64,000 nt of DNA from Oxyruncus cristatus. Lineage: Eukaryota > Chordata > Aves > Passeriformes > Cotingidae. Below, in pieces: positions 1 to 13,300 of the stretch. Numbering within the stretch: position 1 is the first letter of the stretch; every line of letters starts with the position of its first letter. The position numbers and the translations under genes are program-made. The notes under the pieces were generated by a model that was not told the DNA's origin, did no database searches, and was given only the letters and a program-made list of their open reading frames with translations. Where the stretch lies: the NCBI GenBank assembly GCA_013399855.1, contig VXAY01002132.1, positions 386,992 through 450,991 of the forward strand, in the 5' to 3' direction.

Positions 1-1080
1 GCTTTGTAGATACACCAGGGTTTGCAGATATTTGAATGATCCAATTATTCTGTTGAGGCACAATCACCTTACCTGCATACTAATCAAGTCATATGCCAAC
101 ATGAAACAACTCTGGCTTTTCTGGAAGCTCTAGACACATACTGCTCCCTGGTTGACCTTCTGCCAATTACATTCATTTCAATTCTATTAGCTCATCTTTT
201 GCCCACAGGTGACATATGCACAAATCTATAGGGAGAATTGCCTAAATCAACTTTCCACTAGAGAGTAGTTGCTCAGCGATGTGAGGATGAGGCGTTAGTT
301 CCAAACCTGGATGCAACTGGACACTAAATAGCAGGGAATTTTTCAGACAGGAAACCTCTTCACAAACTGTAAAGTCACATTCCATAAAAATGAGAGGATT
401 CTGTTTAATAGAGGAAACAAAATCAATTACTCAGTTTTATGCCTTGTGAATGACGAGATAGAATGAGGAGGAGCAGAGCCCAGATCATCTCTGCTGCATC
501 AGTATTTAGAGACTGTTTAGGTTCCCTTTTGGGGGCTTCTTTCACACTTGGCAGCTTTATGATCTATTCTGATTCCTTGTGACTGTGGACTGAGAATATG
601 GACTAACAGAATATGTTATTGGTAGAATTTTGGAGCACAGCCAGTAGAAATATTTTTAGCACTACATTTCCCGACTATGGTTCATTACAAAAATATTTAT
701 TGCCTCGATTTTCTAATGACAGCCTTCTCCTCAAAATGACAATGGCAACCTTTCAAGTATTTATTGGTATATATTCCAAACACTCATCTCAATTTCTAAA
801 AGTCACCAATGTTTTGTCAGAACATTTCTGATGATTAGACCTAGGAAATGTAGCAAAGCCACAGCATTTTTCATGCCTAGTACATCCATGTTAGCAGTAG
901 TAACACTAGCTGTTCTTTATCTCTGGCTTATAGATATAATATTAGATTATGGAGGTTTTTATTCCAGCTGTGATGGTATTTACACCAAGTGCCTGCTCTT
1001 TTAAGAAATAAATGACCTCATGCAGTGCTGCACATAAACAGTGAAAGGAGAATAGCAGAGGACTTGAAGAGGATCCAAAG
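1..1080. other. Unique AT-rich DNA, nothing recognised
   Basis: No repeat family, RNA gene or convincing exon is visible. The only open frame of note (613-831) is short, low in complexity and lacks flanking splice signals. Confidence 0.5.
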
Positions 1081-1200
1081 GCATCGCCGTGTCAAGCCAT
1101 TAACCCCGGGGCTCATCATCACCCGACGTGACAGCTTTAGGAGCTGCAGACGATGTGCTACAAACACCCAACCGAGGAACGGCCATGAGGATGAAATGTT
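1081..1200. other. CpG-retaining block, possible conserved element
   Basis: This 120-base interval carries eight CpG dinucleotides (in contexts such as CGCCG, CCCGGG, CCCGACGTG and AACGG), whereas the surrounding kilobases have almost none. Retained CpG in otherwise CpG-depleted DNA can mark low methylation, constraint or recent GC-biased conversion. A plus-strand frame (1025-1264) stays open across it and is rich in Arg and Lys, but I see no clean acceptor and donor pair around it and do not recognise the product. An exon is possible; a noncoding element is at least as likely. Confidence 0.3.
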
Positions 1201-4200
1201 GCTGGTGACTAATGGGACTTACTGTGCATTTGTGCCTCTGCTTTCTCTTCAGTGTCTCTTTTAAACTGTCATTACCGTTTTACCCTCTCCTAAAAGGCAA
1301 GGGCAGGTGGACAGGCCAGCACACTCTCAAACTCCTGTCTCAGGAACTGCTCCCAAGCCTCTGCCATTCCCCACTTCTGGCAACATGAATTTGGGGAAAC
1401 TCCCCTTTTTTACTCCTGCACAGCTTCACCTGGAGCAGCAGGCAAGGCAGCTTCTGTAATTACTCCATCAGGAGCACGTTTAAATACTGCAAGGAGCTCT
1501 TCAGGAGAACTTAGCTCCATTAAATAAGAGGGATAAAAGGCAGATGGTTTTGTGTTTTCCTTCTATTTCATTTTTCATACAAGGAGCCTGTTCAAGGTAG
1601 TGAGGGAAAATAGCTCCTCAAAAACAATATTGAGGTGAATTTCTATTCCTTTTTGTCCTGTAAGCTTCTTACAAGGGGAAAAAAAAAAAAAAAGAAACAA
1701 ATAGATTCTCTGGAAGAATTGACTTTGTAGAATAATAACACATAAGGAACACAGGAGGAGGACAGATGGATAAGATGCACATACTCTTAACAACAAAAGG
1801 ATACACTGTTTATTTATTTTTCAAGGCCATTTGTAATATACGAGTGTCCCCATGAAAAGCTTTTGCAAGGAGAATGAGAAATGCTCACAACTGGGGGAAA
1901 ATGCACAAATACTGCATATTTTACCAGTGTAAGTGCCTTGTGTGAGAAGAAAAGGGTCTGAAAAAAACTATATACTTGTTTCTGCAGCTGCAGATTACCA
2001 TTTAAATCAATAAATAAAATCAGGTATAACTCTGCCACCTCCTTACAGAACTGCCACTTATTACATCAGAAAAGGAAATCCATTAATTACAGAACTAGAG
2101 TCATTCCCAAATTTATAACCGTAATTATGAAACAAAAAAATGTGTTTGTCTGCTGGACAGAATTCACTGATACATCCTGACAGTTGTGGCTGTGATGGTT
2201 TTGAACTCACGACCAGCTGTATTCTGAAAGTATCTGATCTCTGTCAGAATAATCTACGCAAATCCGGCTGACATGTGACTAAGAAGAGTCACTTTTATAC
2301 ATTTTGTCAGTTTGTCTGAATGACCTCTTCTTTAAAATATCCACTTAACCCTCTGTCCTGCTATTTTATGGAATAGCTTTTCTCTTTATTGTGGAAGAAA
2401 AACTATTCACCTCCTGCACCCACAACTGTATTATTGTGAATACTTCCCTTTTTTGCTAAGTCTCTGTTTAAATTTCAAAGCAGAAGAGAGATTGCCAGGT
2501 CATCTTGAAACAATTAAAAATTTTGTGAATTTCCTAAAGATATTTCGTTAGTATTAAAACAGGACAGCTCATAGAATTTCAAAGTGGACTTGTTCTTTGC
2601 TGTGTAAAGGAATTGGAACCGGAATATTCTTCTTCCTGGCTGAACTGAGCGGCTGAGACGTGGCAGAGAGCGATGACCTTGTGTGAGCATCTGCCAGAAT
2701 CTGCACATCAAAGGCAGATCTGAGATTAGGTACGACTGGAACAAGCTATCCCATATATTCTTTCTGATGGGATGCTTTCTATAAAAGTAACTTGTAGAAT
2801 AATTAAGCACTCAGAAGTTGGAAAAGTAGGTCTGCGTAGCTCAAAGTGTCCAGAGGCTTGATTTGAGAGAGATGAACCTGAACACAGCCCGGCCCAGAGA
2901 TGGGGCTGGCACACAGGGATCTTCACAGGGATCACACGTTTGGGGACGCTTTGAAGAGCTGAATTAGTGCAATGAACTCAGAAGGGAAGAATTCTGTGAG
3001 GGAGAACAATTATATAAGTCATTGCTCCATAAGCAACTCAGTAAAACACACATTTTAGTCCCCTCTAGAAAGCAATGTTGCCTTGCCATCATTGTGTGTA
3101 GTGCAGTGTGTGGTGATGATGCAGAGTTCTATAGGCAGCCCTCTCCTGCTCACAGGGTGCTCCTCTCTTGGTTCTAGGTTTAGAAACTGAAGAGAAGCTT
3201 AAGGATTTAGTTACTCCCAAGAGATTTTGCTGGGCATTTTGTGGTAGTTAAAAATAACTTTCAAACGGACAACACTGAAGCAAAAGTTCTGTTGTGAATT
3301 TTAAACTGAATTTAAACCAGCTGTAGATTGCTGAAACATTTGCTGAATAAATGACTGATCATTGAACATGAAGAGTTTAATTTTTTCTATAGGAACAGAC
3401 AATATTTTTTATATATCAACAGACAATATAAGTGGAAGATAAAAGAAATACTTTACTTGCACATTTATTAGTGTCTTCCATCCACAATTCCCATCTTGGT
3501 GTTGGACAATTTCTTGTCCCGTCACCTGTAGATTTATCAACACGTGGTACAAAACATACCACACACAAATGTCTAAATACCCTCTGTTATCCGAGTTCAG
3601 TGACACAGGGAAAGAGGCCTCCGGTTCCTTCCCCACACAGCATCACAAAGGAGAAAAATGCTAATCAATGATTTCCTACCAGGTTATACTTCTACAACAG
3701 TTGTAGTTCATAATATGCAGATTATCTTAAATAACATGTCTCTGATTTAGAAGAGTTTCTGAAAGAATGGGGGGAGAAGGGTGGAGATCTATTTTTTACA
3801 GCAGGGCTGTAGGGGAGGTTAGAACCTCCAGAATAGAAATTCGTTTCTGGTTCAAGTACAGCAAATCTGACACGGTTGAAGACAATCACAGAGATTGTTT
3901 TGGTTTTAAAACCCTTGATGAGCACTTTAGTTCCTCGGGAAGAAGCTCACCTGACCACTGTGGGTAAGTCAGTGATACCCTCAATCTTAAGGAAGGTGAG
4001 CCCCTGACTTAGACAGAGCACTGGAAAATGCAGCCAGCAGGACATGGGCTGTAATTCCTTCTCTCCTCGTCTAGAATTGGTTCCACTGGGAAAGCAATTA
4101 CATTAACTGGCAACTTGTTTTGTCTGCAGGGTCTTTTCACTTTTGATAAGGAATTTCTAGATGCAGCCAGTGCACAACAACATGAATATCATAATGAAAA

Positions 4201-4328
4201 CACTGCTTCTCTCAAGGCTCCAATAAACACTTAAAGCTGAAGTATCAAGGTCTGACACCAAACTCAGCAGGGTGAATTTATTTAACTATCTCCCAAAACA
4301 AAGTTACCCTTTAATACCAGGTAGAAGA

Positions 4329-4367
4329 GGGTTCTTTATCTTGGACTCTGGGTTCTTTATCTTGGAC
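4329..4367. repeat. 21-bp tandem duplication
   Basis: Two nearly adjacent copies of GGGTTCTTTATCTTGGAC lie at 4329-4346 and 4350-4367, offset by 21 bases. They differ by nothing over the shared 18 bases, so the duplication looks young. On the plus strand it yields a doubled Gly-Phe-Phe-Ile-Leu-Asp peptide in a frame I do not consider coding. Confidence 0.85.
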
Positions 4368-4754
4368 CTTTTATGGTGGTACACTGTATGGTCCACATAT
4401 CATAACTTAATTCTAGAGTTTTCCCAGAAGATTGCGAAGTTTTCTTGTTTGCTTCTTTGTTTGCTGAAGGAAACATTAATATTTTAATATTAATTAATTC
4501 CTTCCTTTAATATTATTTAATTTCTTCCTTTATTTATATGGATGTCCACCCCCTCAGTCACCCAGAAGGTTTATTACATTGCGAATGAAATAGATATCAA
4601 GAATCTACTTGTTTAGCTTTAATTATAATTATTATTTTTTTGGGTGAGTGCAACAGCAATTTCTATTTCTGCCAATAGCTTCCTGAAGCCAATATTTTGA
4701 GTCCCTACATGGTGTGAATATTGGTGTTCATTTTCCATGCTGCCAACCCCCCAC

Positions 4755-4777
4755 CAGGGCACTTTTTTAGTGCCCTG
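4755..4777. repeat. Perfect 9-bp stem hairpin
   Basis: CAGGGCACT at 4755-4763 is the exact reverse complement of AGTGCCCTG at 4769-4777, separated by five T. It is too short for a microRNA precursor, and no wider inverted repeat surrounds it. It could be a chance hairpin or the core of a decayed palindromic element. Confidence 0.8.
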
Positions 4778-7007
4778 ATATGGTGACTAACACTTAAAAC
4801 CCTGCAGAAATAAAGATAAGCAGTGAACAACACAGCCCCAGCACGGATTCACAAGTGAACATTTCTCAATGGAAAGGAACACAACAACTTTACAAATGTT
4901 TTCACAATAATAATCCAAATCCTTACGAGTCACAGTGGAGAAAACTTGCCACAGAGTCCTCTGAAATATTTACAAGTCTTATCACTTTTCAAGGCAGTAA
5001 ATGGCCCCGTGTTCTGGATCACCCCCTTGCCTGACTCTTACCAGGGAAAATGGCAAAGACGGGAGAAAACCAACTGGCAACTGTTTGGCTTCTTTAACTA
5101 TTCGGAGCTCCTGCTTCCCTCCCAACATTATTCATGCAGCATTTCCACTGGAAGGCTGGATCAGTCCTGCTCTCTTCTCCCATCTTTTATGAGCTGTTTC
5201 CTCAGCCTAATTAAAGCAGAGAACCCAGCTGTCTTCCCCTCTGCTTCAGAAAGCTGAGGGAAGGACTCCAGGAAAATCGCTCTTCGGGGACTCCTCGGGG
5301 ATAGCCAGGATCTAAGAGCTGGGAATTTAATTCTCAGGCTCTAGATTTCTCAGAGATGAATGGCAGCCGTGCTTGCAGGTCACTGTAGGGCCTGGTCCGA
5401 GCCCTGCATCGTGGTCTGAGGAGCCCAACAGCTCCCTGTCACAGGCAGGGGAGGGGGGGATTTAAGGGAAAGCAGGTAAGAACATTGCATTCCCTTCCTA
5501 AACCCTGCCAGGACCTTTCTTAAGCCAAGGCAGGCTCAGGTGAGCTGGGAACAGCAGCAGGGACCTGATTGATGGGCATGGGGTGGGACAGGGGCAGTTC
5601 CTCAGAGCTTTGCCACTCAGCTGCTGCCAAACACAGGTATGGAGGAAACCTCCCAGGGCTCTTGCTCTTTCTGCTTCCCCTCTGCTCCTGCCAGATGGAT
5701 CACAATGTTAACCAGGGGCAGGGTGATTAAGGACTCCTACACTTTCTAGGAGAGGGCAGGAGATGGTACAAACCCATTTGCTCTTTGGAGACCATACCCA
5801 GCCCCAGGTTCGCCTAGTCTTCCCTGAGAACACACAGCAGGAAGAACACGAATATGAATATAACATTAATATAATAATTGGGGAGTTTTTGTGGAACCAA
5901 CCAAAAGATTTTTTCTGCAGTGTAGACAAAGTCTATTTTACGCCTTTGGCAGATTGGCTTCCTCAAGCTTTTTTCTCCCCACAGAAGTTAGAACGAGCAG
6001 TCTGTCTCTGGAAAATACCATGATCCTGCTGCCCGGGTCCTTCTCTGTGACTGCCCATGGGAAAGACACGAATCTGCACAACTGGGATTGACACCAAAAT
6101 CTGCCAGCAAGCCCTGGGATGTGTTATCTCTGCAACCTCTTGTCCTCTCAAGAAGGGCAGAGCCCAGGGAAAGCAGGGAACAGGGCTGGATGTGCAGTGG
6201 CTCGTTGCAGTGCTCCAAACCTCTCCACGAGGCTCTGGCTGTGGAGCTGCTTTGCCATCACTGCAGGACGAGGGAACCCGAGGCAGGGAGCACCAGCAAA
6301 GTTCTGACTTGTCTAAAACTGGGATTTTGCTGCCCTCATCAGTTTAGAAACCTTGGAATCACCTCATTTCCCTGTGCCTGAAGCTAACCCTCGAGATGAG
6401 CTTCCCCCAAAGGTGTTGTAGCTCATTAAAAACTGCAATAAGCAGTTGGCTGTGGAGCTAGGAGAGGTGGCCTTACTGCATTATTTAAAAAAAAAAAAAA
6501 AGTAGAATTAACTACTGGAAACTGTATATTCACTAATGAATTTCCTTTGAAAAGTCATAGGTTAAATACAAATGTCAACAACGGGATCCCAAGCTGTCCT
6601 CGATTTCATCAGTGAAACGGTCACTCAAAAGATAAATATTTAGAATAAAAATAGAAGTGCCAGCCAAGAGAAATACAGACTTTGCAAATCCAATTAAATA
6701 AAAGCCCCAGGATAGATTTTATAGTGATGATATCCCAGTAGTATTTCTGTACACTCCTGTATTAAATCAGATCAATATAGGAATGTACTTATAACTGATT
6801 TTTGAGAGCTCTAAGCAATACACAATAGGGGAAGTTGCCTCTGAACACAGTGAAAAGCAGGTACTTCGGGTGAGAATGGCAGAACAATGATCTTAATTTT
6901 ACACTGTCCTTGAAAGAAAGAACACATCTGTGTTAAAATTAATAGTGCTCCCTCACTGGCACAGGGAAGTCAATACAACTTCCTAACATAAAGACCAAAA
7001 GTAGTTA

Positions 7008-7338
7008 ATCATACAATCATAGAATCATAGAATCAGAGGGGTTGGAGAGGACCTCTGAGATCATCAAGTCCAACCCTTGATCCAACACCACCGCGGTTCC
7101 CAGACTATGGCACTCAGTGCCACGTCCAGCCTCATCTTAAACACCTCCAGGGATGGAGAATCCACCACTTCCCTGAGCAGCCCATTCCAATGGCTGAGCA
7201 CTCTCTCTGTAAAGAATTTCTTTCTAATATCCAACCTAAACCTCCCCTGGCACAGCTTAAGGCCGAGCCCTCTTGTCCTACTGCTGGTTCCTGGGAGAAG
7301 AGACCAACCCCCACCTGGCTACAACCTCCTCTCAGATG
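7008..7338 (-). mobile_element. CR1 LINE, 5'-truncated 3' end
   Basis: On the minus strand this reads as the 3' untranslated end of a CR1 non-LTR retrotransposon. It has the familiar stretch around TTTAGGTTGGATATTAG, the 'ccatccctggaggtgtt' segment, and the 'ggttggacttgatgatctc' segment just before the terminus. The 3' end carries the octamer microsatellite diagnostic of CR1: on the plus strand ATCATACA, ATCATAGA and ATCATAGA at 7008-7031. There is no poly(A) tail and no obvious target-site duplication, as usual for CR1. The element stops near 7338, so none of ORF2 is present and it cannot encode protein. The family is clear from the sequence; the subfamily is not assigned. Confidence 0.93.
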
Positions 7339-10300
7339 ACACAAAATAAATGTTTACGGATGCACCAAGGTTTAAAGAAGAGATGTTTAGTACTTCCACT
7401 GTCAGAACCCAGGAACTGGGTTATTCTCTGACCACATCAGGTGTTCTGTTCCTCACAGGCTATTCTTTTAAATACACTTGATGCAAAATAAACCAAAATG
7501 AACCTCATGGTTTGAATTTTATTTGGAAATTAGCCAAGTTAGTCAACTGCTTCACAGCAGATTGTGTCCCGTGGGAAGGGAAGATGCTGACAGGACAGGT
7601 ACTGGCTTGGGATGATGTCACATGTGCAGGAGAGAGGTCTCTTCTCCTTTCCATTAGAAGTTCCATTGAATGAGGGATCATCAGTATGTGCTGCTTTTAA
7701 CCATGTGCAAAGTACAATTATGTTTCTAGTGTAAAAGAATTATGGCCTATGGCACCTCTCAGCTCCTAAGACCTGCAGTGCTGGGATATTTCAGAGAAAG
7801 TTGAATATCTGCCCTCAGCACGTCAGTTATTGACACCACACTGCCTGGTCTGGATCAACAGGATTTGGATTAAAAGTCATTCCCTAATCCCTCTCTTTGA
7901 AAGGAAAATATCTACGCATTTAAAACATCATCTGCTTCATTCCTTCACTCATCAGAAGAGCTTATCTGCAGTCCTAGACAAGTGATAACATTCAAAGTTA
8001 AGTGTGAAAAGCAAATTGGGAAGAGTGATGAATTTGACAGTGGTCAATGTGCTCAAAAATTGGAATCAACATTAGAATGGTATAAAGATAAAACATACCC
8101 TAATTACAGAGTAAGCCAAAACAGTGTTCACATTGCTTGGATCTACTGAGCATTTTACATTCAGAATTAAGAAGTGCCTGGAAATGCATCTACCTGAGAA
8201 GTGTTATGATCACTCAGAGAATAAGACTGCTCATTCTCACTTATAAAACTGAAACAACTTGTTTTCTTTTTTTTTTTTTAAGGCAGGAGAATACAAATTT
8301 TATGATATTTTCATGAAAAATTATCATTTGAGCAAGAAAACAAACACTTCTAAAAGAAAACATGCAACCAAAAGTCTCTCTTTGCTATATATTTAAAGAG
8401 GCGACTTCAAGTTATTGAACAGAAAACCCAAACTAATTTTGCCCACAGATACAAGTAGAGTTTCTAAAGCCTAAATGAAAAAGAGGAAACGAAAAACGTA
8501 GAACAGTTCCACATACATGGTCACTTTTTGCTGTTACATCCTTGAAAGGTCCCAGCTTCAAGGTCTGCTTAGTCAATCATTCATCTAATTTGGAATTATT
8601 AAATGTGGTTTTGCTTTTCACAAATTTAATCTGCCCACCCGATTTTTTTTTGGTGAGAACTAAGGGAAGAATTGGCCATTTCGATGAGTTTTTGGTGTCT
8701 TTGAGATTCATGGACCAGCTATACCCCCATTTATGACATCTAGAAAGCATACTACAATACACATAGAAAGTCACAGTTACTTGAGAGATCACCTTTTCCT
8801 CCCAGAGCGTGAGTAAATCCCAGAGACAGTCGAGCAGAAAAGCCCTACAATTGTGCTGGAGCAATGGAGCTGAAGCAGAAGCGGCTCAGGGGCACGTGGG
8901 GTCCAGGATGGACAACCAGAGCTTTCTTCAGTAGTACTGTATTTCTGTATTTCTAAAGATTGGGTAACCTAATAATAGCCTGAAAAGCTGCCACAGGGGT
9001 TTGTTTTAGTAGATCTCCACTGGTGGGAAAAAAATAAAACCAAATCTGATTTTTGACTACTTGAGGAGACTTTCCAAGAGAAGAGGATTTCTTTTGCCCT
9101 TTTATCCCACTTCTCCTGCTAGGTGCCAAGGAAATCATAAACAAGGCTGATAATGAGACTTCAATGCAAAGTGGTATTCTAGAATATCTAGAGTAAAAGG
9201 ACTTCTGGAGTTCTTATTTCTTCCTCTGATGAACATCTCATCCTTACTTGGGCCATGATCTCAGGGGAAAACTCTGCTTGCAGCAATGATGAATCACCAG
9301 GGATAAGTCCTTAGAACACCTCACACACAAACCTAGTTTTACTCTCCAAACAAAGCATGAACTGTTGAAGAAACAGCACTGCTGAGAATAAGCAGGTTAA
9401 TTTTTAAAGTGATTATTTCCATATCATTCCCTTCCAGTGCTGTCATTAACCCAAGGGTGTTGACATCTGCATTTATGAACTGCCTGACTTTTAACCTGCC
9501 AGTGCCTCTGCCCACGTGCTGCCAAAGCCTCTCTGCCTTCAGGAACGGCAACCAAAGTGCCACTGACTTCCAGGCCCTCTGACCATGTGTGTAACTGTGC
9601 TCAGCAGTGTTACCACAGCTGGGTGAGCACAGGAGGGTTTTTTCCCATGAAGAAAAACCCCAGCAAATTGAATTACTGCGCTAACACGAGCAAATAAAAT
9701 TTTATTTACAAAAAGAACGCTTAGTGGGATGATCTAATTACAATTATCCAGACTTGCTCTGCACTGTGAGTATCTCGAATAAGGAGAGCAGGTAGTACAG
9801 TATCTAGTCCCTGTGAATTTATTAGTGTTGAGCTTTAACCCTACAACTGTCAGCTCTGATTGGAAAAATTACGTTCGAGGGTTTGTAGCAAGAAGTGATT
9901 AAGTGCATTTACAAAGTGAGGACATCCGTTCCCCAGCTACCTCACATCAATTAAAGGAGGCCAAATTAAATCGATGTTCTAATTCCACAAAATTAATGGT
10001 AACTTTTTTTTAATAGATGTAACAACATTTCCCTGAGGTCCTGTAATAAATTCTTATCACAGCAACTCATGTAGGAAGTAAATGGTTACCTATCCATGAA
10101 AATGCCATGTTTAAGATCAGTTATGGGAACGATGACAATAAGGTTTCCTGGTGGTTTCAGTGTTCTTCCAGGCATTTTATATTTGATTTTTTGATTCAGA
10201 GTTCTTTACCTTTAAACACGAGGAAAGCACGAAGGAAAATAAGATTCTTGTTCAATATGGAACTATTAATTTTTTGATATAGTTCATTTTAAATAGAACA

Positions 10301-13300
10301 TTCCTCTAAACTCACGGGATCAGGAGCTAATTAAGGTTACTGGTAATTACTTTTAATCAAAATGAAATAGTATCTTCACTTTACAACACTTTATAAAAGA
10401 AAAAAAAAGGGGGAGGGTTTCCCTTTTTTGTTGTTGTTTTTTTTAAAGGGTTTGGTGACATAAACAATTTTCCACATCATCAGTCCTGCTCAGTATAGAG
10501 ACTAAGAGACCAGAAAGCTTTCAGATGTAGTTTTGCAATCTAGAAGCCGATGTGAAGCCACCCACTATTTATGGCAGAGTATCCACCTGTGATGGGTGAT
10601 AAGGAATTAGGTACCACATCACCTGTGAGTGAAGGAGCTGAATTAATGGCTTATATGGTTGCTGAACTTTCACATTTTCTCTAAGATAATGCACTTAACA
10701 ATTATTAGAAAAGACACATTTGACTACTCTCTATGACTCTCTTAATTTAGCAATTAAAGTATTAAGTAAAGAGCCATAAATCAAAATTTCTGATAGCTAC
10801 AGCCACATCCAGGAGCACTTGTCACTGCCAGTAAGTCTTCTTAAGTTTTCTACAGCATGTCTCCAAAAACACTGTCCTGAGCAGTAGAGAATCGTAATTG
10901 AATATATCATCCATCCGACAATGAATAAAGTACTTATTAAAAGTTTAACAGGGACAGGATTAAATTAGTCTCCCTGTTTGGCTTAGCTTTCTGTTTGTGT
11001 AAGTCTAGGCCCTAATCTGCCACTGAAAAGTACCATCAGTATTCAACTGGCTTCTTGGGTTAAGTCAATGCAAGACAACCAGACCAATGAACATAACCCA
11101 GTTCTTAGAACAACGGCTTTATAATTGAAAACTTTAGAAATGACTGTATAATTTAGGAACATCCTTGGTGTTGATTTAGGATGCTTTTTTTGTAACGCAG
11201 GGTTTGCAGCAATGCTTCAAAATTCATTAAGCATTGCAGCAATTTCCTCCTGGAACATTCTTCTGGTCTCTTGACAATCGGTGGCTTTCCCAACGTGTAA
11301 TCATCTATGTTTATCTGTAGGTGCCCTTGTGTTATTTGTCAGAATAAATCATCTAGAGCTCCAACACGGTGCTGTTTTCAATTTCATGTTTTCAGGAGTC
11401 ATGCTGAACGTGAAGGGCTGTTCAGCTGGGAACTGCTTTGCCTCCCCAGAGGACTTACAGCAAAAAACATTCACTGAATCCAGAGCAGGAAAGAAATTCT
11501 CTTGTTATGTTTGAAGTCTGAGAATGCAAAGTCTGCATGAAAAAGCAATCGAATTTAAAAGATTGAACTCTCTGAGCTTCTCCAGGTGGTTTGGAATCTA
11601 CTGTGAATTTCTTCAAGCCCTACACACAACATTCCCTGTGTCCTTTGGGGACAAAGGGCACTAAGGAGGAGGAAAATGAGATACAGCAAGGAAGAGCAAT
11701 TTTCAAACCAACTGCTGGGAGTTACTCGGTTCTGTTATGGAAACCCTGTAAAATGATTCTGAAGACTTTAGCCTAGTCTCAAAATCATAAACTCCCAATC
11801 AAACAGATACTATCCTTTGGTTAGGAGAACACTTTAGCCGTTCACCAAACAATTCATCATACATGAATAATTCAGCACAATGTGAATAAACCACTTCCAG
11901 ACTACAAGTAATTAGAAACTCTTCATCAGACCAGAAATCGGACTCCTGTTTCAATGGCAAAGAAATGTGGAACTCTGGGGGGAAAATGCCTCAACAAGCT
12001 GATGCACACCCTGGGCTGCCTCTGCCATTCCCCCTTTTGTAGGGTGAAAGATGCAGATCTTCCCAAAGCAAAGAGTTGCCTCACCCACAAGAGAAATATT
12101 TGGGTTACGACCTCTGAGAAAACTCAAGAAAAGGAAATATTTTGGCCATGCCTTGTTGATCCTTCTTCGAAGTTGCCATTCCTGACTACTTGCTCAGCTT
12201 CCCAACTTTCCTCCACAATGGGACAGTTTCTCACCCACATCTATTTATCTCTTTTCTTCACCTCTGCAAGGCTGGGCAGGAGTTTCTCCCTCTTTTCTCC
12301 CCGAAGCAGACAAACCACAGGTGCCTGCACTGCAGGTACACCAGTAAAGGCTCTCCTGTTCACCTTCCCAGAGTCTTACCTTACACAAAGCAGGAGCCAG
12401 AGAACAACACTTCTTTTTTTTCCTTGTCTTTACGAATATGAACATTTCTCCAAACAGCCACCCCAGTTTTAAATCACTTCAAACCCTGGATTTTTACAGA
12501 AGGATGGGAAATACGGCAGTTGTTCAAACATGAATGGGAAAGTAAACTATTTTAAAACTTCACTCAAAAGAAAAAAAAGACACACACACTGCCTCCAAAC
12601 ACCCCTCATAACTCTGGCTATTCACCTTTGCAGGGAGTGTTGCTACTAAGTAAAGCTTTTTTAAAAATTGTGCAGTGCGAATGGGCAGCAGCACCTTTGC
12701 AAAACCTCCTAGCTAAGAAAAGAATCCCAGAATTAAAATGCTGTCTGGCTCACAATCGTTTCACCTGTGAATAGATACACAATTTTTTTAACTATAGATA
12801 CCTACTCTGATTTTTACAAACCCATTGTTCCCCATTAAACTGTGATGCTCTTTAACTGCTGAATCGATGTATTTGTACTGATGGAAGACTGGGGTTTATA
12901 GTTTGTTTACTCCAAACCACTTACATTTCATTCATAGACTTCTGCCAGAATATCTCTTTTGCCCATTTTGTGCACAGTTTAAGCAGCAGTACACGCCTTA
13001 ATTAGTAAGAAGTTCAGTCTTTTCTGCATTTTGCCATGATACAGTTTTTAATGTCTTAGTCACTTTAGTGCTACTAGACCACTTATTTTGTAAAATAGGG
13101 CTTTTTCTTTCACTGATGGGGCAAGGTTATTTCTTTGTGTATCAGCAAGTACTGACTGACTTCAAATAGGAGTAACCTGCATCTTTTACCCTTACAAAGA
13201 GCAAAAGTGTACTGAGAATATCTGTGTTTGCACCTATGGCATCACTGTTGCATTAGCTCAGCTCACAGGCAGTAAATGAGCAAATTGATCCCATTTAATA

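Larger units (their letters stand above)
1201..7007. other. Unique intergenic or intronic DNA with small repeats
   Basis: No gene is supported. The stretch holds A15 runs at 1679-1693 and 6487-6501, a 12-base direct repeat (AACAGACAATAT) at 3394-3405 and 3418-3429, a 21-base tandem duplication at 4329-4367 and a perfect hairpin at 4755-4777. An AT-rich TAATATT-type low-complexity patch lies near 4480-4545. A strong acceptor-like tract ends at about 5983, but no matching donor lies within normal exon distance. Confidence 0.5.

Noticed and set aside
10988..11070. Segment with GTGTAAGTCTAGGCCCTAAT and GGGTTAAGTCAATG, similar in flavour to sauropsid palindromic repeats
   Set aside because: No dyad symmetry and only scattered words match.
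11954..12472. Plus-strand open frame of 172 codons
   Set aside because: Low-complexity Ser/Thr/Pro-rich translation, overlapped by frames in other registers, no family resemblance.
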